Assembly: GCA_903847385.1 (NCBI GenBank)
Contig: CAINDO010000529.1
Span: 1-46,013, forward strand
Source of the DNA: an uncultured Myxococcales bacterium
GTDB taxonomy: Bacteria > Myxococcota_A > Bradymonadia > UBA7976 > UBA1532
Direction of reading: 5' to 3'
DNA length: 46,013 nucleotides
Position numbers and translations under genes: made by a program. Of this stretch, positions 41,216 through 46,013 are shown piece after piece. A model generated the notes under the pieces. The model did not search any database. It was given only the letters and a program-made list of their open reading frames with translations, and was not told the origin of the DNA. Positions within the stretch are counted from its first letter, which is position 1. Each line of letters begins with the position of its first letter.

Positions 41216-43095
41216 GGGGTCGAGTCTCCCGAAGCGACGCCCCGGGCGAGGCGCCGCTCCAGTTCACCGTGGCCGAGGAGCGTCGCCCAGCGCGGCACGG
41301 CGGCTTCGAAGGGGGCGAGCGCCCGCAGCAGGGCGAGCAGCTCCGCGGGCGTCGGCGCGGCGGGCGCCGCCTCGACCACGGCGTGCGCCAGGCGCGCCGG
41401 CATGCCCTCTGGGGTTTCGGCCAGCGCTCGGCGAAGCAGAGCGTCGACCGCGCCGCAGCCCTCCAGGCCGGCCGGCAGCGTCTTGACGACGAAGGACCCG
41501 CCGCCGAAGGGCTCCAGGTCGAAGCCTGCGCGTGCGAGCGCGGAGGCATTGGCCTCGAGTCGGCGTGCGTCCGCCGGTCCGAGGTCGACGACGACGGGCG
41601 CGCCGAGGCGAATGGGCGCGGCCCCGGCCCGGAGGCGATGCAGAAAGAGCGCACGACGCGCCGCCGGAAGGTCCAGGAGCACGAGCGCCTCGGCGGCGAG
41701 GGCCAGGCCGAGGCGCGGCGTCAGCGTCGCGATGGGGCGCCACTGCGAGAGGGGCGAGAGCTCCGGTCGGTGCGTCGGCGGCAGCGGACGCTCGGGCTCG
41801 GGGTCGGGCTCGGGCTCGGCGCTCGTCGCCGGCTCAGAGACCGGGCGTGGCGCCGGTTGGACCGCCGGGGCCGCCGGGCCGGCCACCGCACGGCGCGCGC
41901 CGAGGCGCTCCATCGCGTCGAAGATCCGGCGACGGTGCGCGTCCAGGCCGGCGTCGGGGGTCTCGGGCGTGGCGGTCGTCGGCGCGGCCGGCGGGGCCTC
42001 CGGGGCCAGCGAGTACTGCCGCGTGGGCGGCGGCTCGGGCGCGGGTGTGGTCCCGGGCGAAGGCGGGGGCGCGAGCAGCGGGCCGAGCCCCTCCCCGGCG
42101 TCCACCGGCGCGTCCGACCGCAGCACGTCCACCAGGTTCCGGTGGATGAACCGGTGCACGCTTCCGGAGTCGACGAACCGCACCTCGGTCTTGGCGGGGT
42201 GCACGTTCACGTCCAGCGCCTCGGGGGGCATGCGCAGGTGCACGACGACGAAGGGGTATCGCCCCTTCTCCAGCGCGCCGGCGTAGGCGGCCTGCACGGC
42301 ACCGACCACGACCCGGTCGCGGATGTAGCGCCCGTTGATGAAGCAGTGCAGGTGGCGCGGCGAGCCGAAGGCCAGCGTCGGCAGGCCGATCAGCCCTTCC
42401 ATCGAGAAGGCCCCGGCGACCGTGACCGGCCGGAGCCGGTCCCCCGTCTCGCGGCCGAAGAGCGCCCGGACCCGGTCGGCGAGCGTGTCGTGGCGCGGCA
42501 GGTCCAGGGCGGTCCGACCGTCCTTGACGACCCGGAAAGCGATCTGCGGCCAGGCCAGCGCGAGCTGAGTCACGACGTCCTGGATGTGCGCGGCCTCGGT
42601 CTCGGCTCGCTTCAAAAACTTGCGTCTTGCCGGGACGTTGAAGAACAGATCTTCGACCAATACTTCAGTTCCGGGGGGGCCCGCGGACTCGGTGGGCGCG
42701 CGGCGGTGACCGCCCTCGACTGCGACCACGGTCGCTCCGAGGGCGTGGGGCTCACGGGTGCGGACACGGAACCGGCTGACGGACGCGATGGACGGCAGCG
42801 CCTCGCCCCGGAACCCCAAGGTGGTGATGTGGCCGAGGTCCTCGGAGGTCCGGACCTTGCTCGTGGCGTGTCGCTCCAGCGCCACGACCGCGTCCTCCGG
42901 GCTCATGCCGCGACCGTTGTCCGTGATGCGAAGGCGCTCGATGCCGCCGCCGACGATCTCGACACCGATGGCCGTGGCGCCCGCGTCGAGGGCGTTCTCC
43001 AGGAGCTCCTTGGCCACGCTGGCCGGGCGCTCCACCACCTCGCCCGCGGCGATTTGGTTGGAGAGCGTCTCGTCCAGGACCTGGATGATTCCCAT
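41212..43095 (-). CDS. mutL: DNA mismatch repair protein MutL, without the usual endonuclease motif
   Basis: A 627-residue mismatch-repair ATPase. The N-terminal GHKL domain is complete: NQIAAGEVVERPASVAKELL, DNGRGM, ATSKV, LGFRGEALPSI, and NVPARRKF. A Pro/Ala-rich linker spans about residues 335-455. The C-terminal dimerisation domain is present, but where endonuclease-type MutL has DQHA-x2-E-x4-E this one reads DLPAARRALFLHR, and the later CPHGRP-like metal motif is LLGHGELE without Cys. This resembles the E. coli type, which relies on MutH. Translationally coupled to miaA. Confidence 0.93.
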   Translation of the reverse strand: MGIIQVLDETLSNQIAAGEVVERPASVAKELLENALDAGATAIGVEIVGGGIERLRITDNGRGMSPEDAVVALERHATSKVRTSEDLGHITTLGFRGEALPSIASVSRFRVRTREPHALGATVVAVEGGHRRAPTESAGPPGTEVLVEDLFFNVPARRKFLKRAETEAAHIQDVVTQLALAWPQIAFRVVKDGRTALDLPRHDTLADRVRALFGRETGDRLRPVTVAGAFSMEGLIGLPTLAFGSPRHLHCFINGRYIRDRVVVGAVQAAYAGALEKGRYPFVVVHLRMPPEALDVNVHPAKTEVRFVDSGSVHRFIHRNLVDVLRSDAPVDAGEGLGPLLAPPPSPGTTPAPEPPPTRQYSLAPEAPPAAPTTATPETPDAGLDAHRRRIFDAMERLGARRAVAGPAAPAVQPAPRPVSEPATSAEPEPDPEPERPLPPTHRPELSPLSQWRPIATLTPRLGLALAAEALVLLDLPAARRALFLHRLRAGAAPIRLGAPVVVDLGPADARRLEANASALARAGFDLEPFGGGSFVVKTLPAGLEGCGAVDALLRRALAETPEGMPARLAHAVVEAAPAAPTPAELLALLRALAPFEAAVPRWATLLGHGELERRLARGVASGDSTP

Positions 43096-43144
43096 GGGGC
43101 CGGCGTTTTACGGCCCATGGCGGGGCGATGCAAGCCGTGTGCGC

Positions 43145-44065
43145 TCAGGCGCCCGGCGCGGCGGTCCCCCGGGCGAGCTGCGTGGCGGCGCGGTCGACGA
43201 CCCCGACCACGTCACCGCCGAGCGCGGCGGGCAGGACGACGACGGCGGCCCGCAAGGAGACTGGGATCTGCGCATCGTGGTAGCGGAACGTGCTCAGCGA
43301 CACGTGGCGCCGCAGGCTGTCCGACTTGCGGCGCGCCGAGAGGTCCTCGGCGTGCTCGAGCAGAATGGCGAACTGCCGCCGGCCGATCCGGGCCAGGAAA
43401 TCCGAGCGACGGATGCGCTGCTTGAGCTGCGACGCCAGCAGCGAGACGACGCGATCCATGGCCAGCGCCTTGTAGCGGGTCTCGAGGGCGTCGTAGTCCT
43501 CGATCTCCAGCAGGATCACGCATTGGTCGTTGCCCAGGATGTTGCGGGCCATGATGAGCTCGTCGAGGGCGGTCCGGTTGGGGACCTGCGTCAGGCCGTC
43601 CGTCCGGGGAATCCGCGAGACGACCTCGGCCACGGCGGCGTCCAGGTTGGCGGACGCCAGGTAGCGGAACGCCGTATTGCCGACGACGAGGAGGTCTTCG
43701 TGCTGCAGCGGGCACCGCGTGACGCGGACCTCGTTGACGTGGGTGCCGTTGGTGCTGTCGAGGTCGATGACCTCGTAGCCCGTCGTCGTCGGCTCGAGGC
43801 GGGCGTGGTGGCGGCTGACCGACGCGTTGCGCACCACGACGCGGTTCGACTCGACGCGGCCGATGGTGTACTCGCCGTCCCCGAGCTCGATGCGGCGCTC
43901 GAGGTTGTCGCCGTGAATCTCCACCAGGCAGATGCGCATGCCTTCGGCGGCCTCGGGCAGAGAGCCGCTGGAGGTCACGACGAGGGAGCCGAGCGACATG
44001 CCGAGGTCGCCCGACGCCGTCTCGACGGTCTCCGACAGCTCTTCTGTCTCCCGATTTCGACTCAC
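43145..44065 (-). CDS. FHA domain plus degenerate GGDEF domain protein
   Basis: A 306-residue protein. Residues about 45-140 are an FHA phosphothreonine-binding domain (YTIGRVESNRVVV, ASVSRHHARL, DLDSTNGTHVN). Residues about 150-300 have a GGDEF-like fold with the entry motif TDGLTQVPNRTALDE, but the catalytic site reads IGRRQFAILL where GG(D/E)EF is expected. It is therefore probably not an active diguanylate cyclase and may be a GTP-binding or c-di-GMP effector, or a scaffold. The GTG at 44065 follows GAGGGAA. No kinase is adjacent. Confidence 0.82.
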   Translation of the reverse strand: MSRNRETEELSETVETASGDLGMSLGSLVVTSSGSLPEAAEGMRICLVEIHGDNLERRIELGDGEYTIGRVESNRVVVRNASVSRHHARLEPTTTGYEVIDLDSTNGTHVNEVRVTRCPLQHEDLLVVGNTAFRYLASANLDAAVAEVVSRIPRTDGLTQVPNRTALDELIMARNILGNDQCVILLEIEDYDALETRYKALAMDRVVSLLASQLKQRIRRSDFLARIGRRQFAILLEHAEDLSARRKSDSLRRHVSLSTFRYHDAQIPVSLRAAVVVLPAALGGDVVGVVDRAATQLARGTAAPGA

Positions 44066-44263
44066 GTTTCCCTCGGCTCCGTGCCAGACCTCGGCACCGA
44101 ATGATCCCTGGGATGTTCGATTGTGTTCGACTTGTGCGAATTCGCCAAGGGAACACGCGTCACCGCGGCGATTTCTTCACCGTCTCGGCCCATTCTGACA
44201 GGGCGGTTGCGCGTGGCGGCCCCTGCCCCGAGGTAACGGGAGATCCGCCGAGGTACTTGAACG

Positions 44264-44599
44264 TCAGTTCGTCGATGTACAAACGAGGTGAGTCCGCAGG
44301 CGACCCCCCGTCGGTGGCACGTCGACCTCGAAGTACCCGCTGAGGCAGCCCGCGCGGCCGAGGCGGACGCGGTGGGGACCGGGGCGCACGGCGATCAGGC
44401 CCTCTCGGTAGCCGGTGAGGACGCCGGCGAAGGCGTCGTCGATGGTGACCTCGACGTCCGCGGGCTCGGCGATGATCTGGAGCGTCGCGAGCCCGGGCGG
44501 CGGCGGGGGCGGTGCGTCGACGGACTGCACGACGCCTCCGCCGCAGGCCGTGAGCAGAAGCGCGAGGAGCCCCCGCAACGGGATGCGCGGCGACGTCAT
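44264..44599 (-). CDS. small PEGA-domain lipoprotein
   Basis: A 111-residue lipoprotein with lipobox LLTAC (Cys about 19), a proline run (PPPPPPG), then one PEGA-like beta domain (LQIIAEPADVEVTIDDAFAG, GLIAVRPGPHRVRL). PEGA domains are surface-exposed in many deltaproteobacteria. The ATG at 44599 overlaps the stop of the preceding small gene (ATGA). Function unknown. The 198 bases between this gene and the FHA-GGDEF gene show no convincing feature. Confidence 0.75.
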   Translation of the reverse strand: MTSPRIPLRGLLALLLTACGGGVVQSVDAPPPPPPGLATLQIIAEPADVEVTIDDAFAGVLTGYREGLIAVRPGPHRVRLGRAGCLSGYFEVDVPPTGGRLRTHLVCTSTN

Positions 44600-45216
44600 G
44601 GGAGTTCGACCTCGACGACCGTCGCGCCGGCGAGGTCGCCCGCGACTCGGAGGCTGCAGGCGCCGGCCGAGGTTGCGGTGAGGCGGCCCTGCGCGGCGGC
44701 GCTGCGCGGGCGCCACCGGAGATGGGGCGCGGCGTCGCCGGGCCACCCGGCGAAGAACGGCGCGGCGCCGGTCGCCTCGAGCCGGAGCTCGATGCAGGGC
44801 GTGAAACCCGCCGGGGCCTCGACCCGGGCGACCCGTGCGTCGGCGGGGGGCGGGCGGTTCCCGAACGCGGCGAACAGCGCGACCTCGGCGGTCATGTGCG
44901 CCGTGCCGTCGGCGAAGAAGACCGGCTCGGTGAACACCGCCAGCGTCACGGCCCGGTCGACGGCGGCGGCGAGCGGCGCGGCGCCACCGGGGGCGTCGGC
45001 CGGTCGCGGCAACGCGGCGATGGCCGTTCGCAGACGCTTGAAGGCGTCCTCCCGGGCGAGCTCGATGGCGTCGCGCTCCAGCAGGCCGCCCGTGGGCGAC
45101 AAGATGCGCGGCGTGCCCACGCCGAGCACGCGCACCACGCCGGCGGTCCAGTCCACGCCGGGCGCGGACGCCGGTCCGGAGAGCAGCCCCGCAAGGAGCC
45201 AGGAGGCGGCGGTCAT
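44596..45216 (-). CDS. unknown exported protein, possibly LPP20-like
   Basis: A 206-residue protein with an N-terminal signal peptide ([18 protein letters not shown]). The next part, [15 protein letters not shown], then [17 protein letters not shown], has the strand-then-helix pattern seen in LPP20-type envelope proteins; this match is weak and from memory. The C-terminal 80 residues are Ala/Pro/Arg-rich. The ATG at 45216 overlaps the guaA stop (ATGA). With the PEGA lipoprotein it forms a coupled envelope pair behind guaA. Confidence 0.55.
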   Translation of the reverse strand: MTAASWLLAGLLSGPASAPGVDWTAGVVRVLGVGTPRILSPTGGLLERDAIELAREDAFKRLRTAIAALPRPADAPGGAAPLAAAVDRAVTLAVFTEPVFFADGTAHMTAEVALFAAFGNRPPPADARVARVEAPAGFTPCIELRLEATGAAPFFAGWPGDAAPHLRWRPRSAAAQGRLTATSAGACSLRVAGDLAGATVVEVELP

Positions 45217-46013
45217 TCCCACTCGATCGTCGCCGGGGGTTTGCTCGAGATGTCGTAGACGACCCGGTTCACGCCCCGGACCTCGTTGATGATCCGCGTG
45301 GAGAGTCGCCCGAGCAGCTCATAGGGCAGCGGGTACCAGTCCGCGGTCATCCCGTCCACGCTCGTCACGGCGCGGATGGCCAGCACGGACTCGTAGGTGC
45401 GGTCGTCCCCCATCACGCCGACGGTGCGCACCGGCAGCAACACCGCGAAGGACTGCCAGATGGTGCGCTCCAGGCCGGCGGCGCGAATCTCCTCCTGCAC
45501 GATCAGGTCCGCGGCGCGAAGGATCTCCAGGCGCTCGGGGGTGATGTCGCCCAGGATGCGGATCGCCAGGCCGGGGCCCGGGAACGGCTGTCGCCAGACC
45601 AGGGCCTCGGGCAGGCCGAGCTCGACGCCCGCAACGCGGACCTCGTCCTTGAAAAGCTCGCGCAGCGGCTCGCAGATGGAGAGCTTCATGCGCTCGGGGA
45701 GGCCGCCGACGTTGTGGTGGCTCTTGATGACGACGCTCGGGCCCTTGAAGGAGACGCTCTCGATGACGTCCGGGTAGAGCGTGCCCTGCACGAGGAAGGC
45801 TGCATCTTGCACCTTCTTTGCTTCGTCCTCGAAGACCTCGATGAAGACGCGGCCGATGATCTTGCGCTTTTTCTCAGGGTCGCTGACGCCTTCGAGGGCG
45901 TCCATGAATCGCTTGCGGGCGTCGACGGCGACGAGCTTCATGCCGAAGGCGTCGCGGAATGTGGTCACGACCTCTTCGGCCTCGCCGCGTCGCAGCAGGC
46001 CGTTGTCGACGAA
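45213..46013 (-). CDS. guaA: GMP synthase (glutamine-hydrolysing), C-terminal part
   Basis: The last 266 residues of GuaA, cut by the window edge. The end of the ATP-pyrophosphatase domain ([11 protein letters not shown] at the edge, [21 protein letters not shown]) and the whole C-terminal dimerisation domain are present, ending in the invariant [13 protein letters not shown]. Other markers are [24 protein letters not shown] and [16 protein letters not shown]. GuaA converts XMP to GMP. It heads a coupled run with two small envelope genes. Confidence 0.96.
   Translation of the reverse strand, partial: FVDNGLLRRGEAEEVVTTFRDAFGMKLVAVDARKRFMDALEGVSDPEKKRKIIGRVFIEVFEDEAKKVQDAAFLVQGTLYPDVIESVSFKGPSVVIKSHHNVGGLPERMKLSICEPLRELFKDEVRVAGVELGLPEALVWRQPFPGPGLAIRILGDITPERLEILRAADLIVQEEIRAAGLERTIWQSFAVLLPVRTVGVMGDDRTYESVLAIRAVTSVDGMTADWYPLPYELLGRLSTRIINEVRGVNRVVYDISSKPPATIEWE

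Noticed and set aside
44101..44343. Short plus-strand frame between the FHA-GGDEF and PEGA genes
   Set aside because: No ribosome site, no family resemblance and an atypical Arg/Ser/Pro composition; it runs into the opposite lipoprotein gene.

Overview
The window is GC-rich, gene-dense chromosomal DNA with no mobile elements. Its gene content suggests a Myxococcota-like (deltaproteobacterial) Gram-negative bacterium: a GAF-sigma54 activator, a DUF4388 protein, an FHA-GGDEF protein, a Cys-rich von Willebrand A lipoprotein, several TPR/PEGA envelope proteins, an SspB adaptor with its ClpX-binding tail, and the order zapA-RNase Y. The taxonomic call is an inference from content only.

Layout. 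1-5.6 kb: a possible minus-strand gene start at the left edge, a small outer-membrane-like protein, lon, then a long acyl-CoA dehydrogenase preceded by a near-perfect TetR/FadR-type operator, and a Rieske protein. 5.5-8.1 kb (minus): miaB and an HD phosphohydrolase. 8.3-13.5 kb: sigma54 activator, SDR, a PPC-like secreted protein antisense to the SDR 3' end, an N-acetylglutamate synthase-like gene behind two tandem palindromes, and lgt. 13.6-15.9 kb: a tail-anchored unknown, a metallophosphoesterase, and a tiny Pro/Ala-repeat lipoprotein with its own promoter and terminator. 15.9-21.4 kb: the 2-oxoglutarate dehydrogenase operon sucA-sucB-lpd. 21.4-23.3 kb: a TetR regulator divergent from a six-ligand diiron protein. 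23.3-25.7 kb: tRNA-Lys and tRNA-Glu, zapA, a structured intergenic region, and rny. 25.8-27.4 kb: an acyl carrier protein translationally coupled to a homologue of cyanobacterial acyl-ACP reductase. 27.2-31.9 kb (minus): TPR membrane protein - DUF4388 - phoH - ybeY. 32-37.8 kb: sspB, small envelope proteins, a VWA lipoprotein, a flippase-like protein and a CpsB-like PHP phosphatase. 37.8-38.3 kb: a lone receiver protein and tRNA-Cys. 38.3-46 kb (minus): an FHA-GGDEF protein, mutL-miaA-aroA-cmk, and guaA with two small envelope genes.

The observation most worth following is the lipid set. An ACP/acyl-ACP-reductase-like pair (25.8-27.4 kb) lies 3 kb from a diiron protein whose six metal ligands are spaced like those of aldehyde-deformylating oxygenase (22.1-23.3 kb). 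A fatty-acid-type operator also sits in front of an acyl-CoA dehydrogenase (3.3 kb). Together these could form a fatty-aldehyde or hydrocarbon branch of lipid metabolism outside cyanobacteria; this is a hypothesis.

Gene packing is extreme. Co-directional genes overlap by ATGA/GTGA, and all six adjacent convergent protein-gene pairs overlap at their 3' ends, one of them by 433 bp. No intergenic stretch exceeds 300 bases; the longest (23893-24184) holds the hairpins described below.
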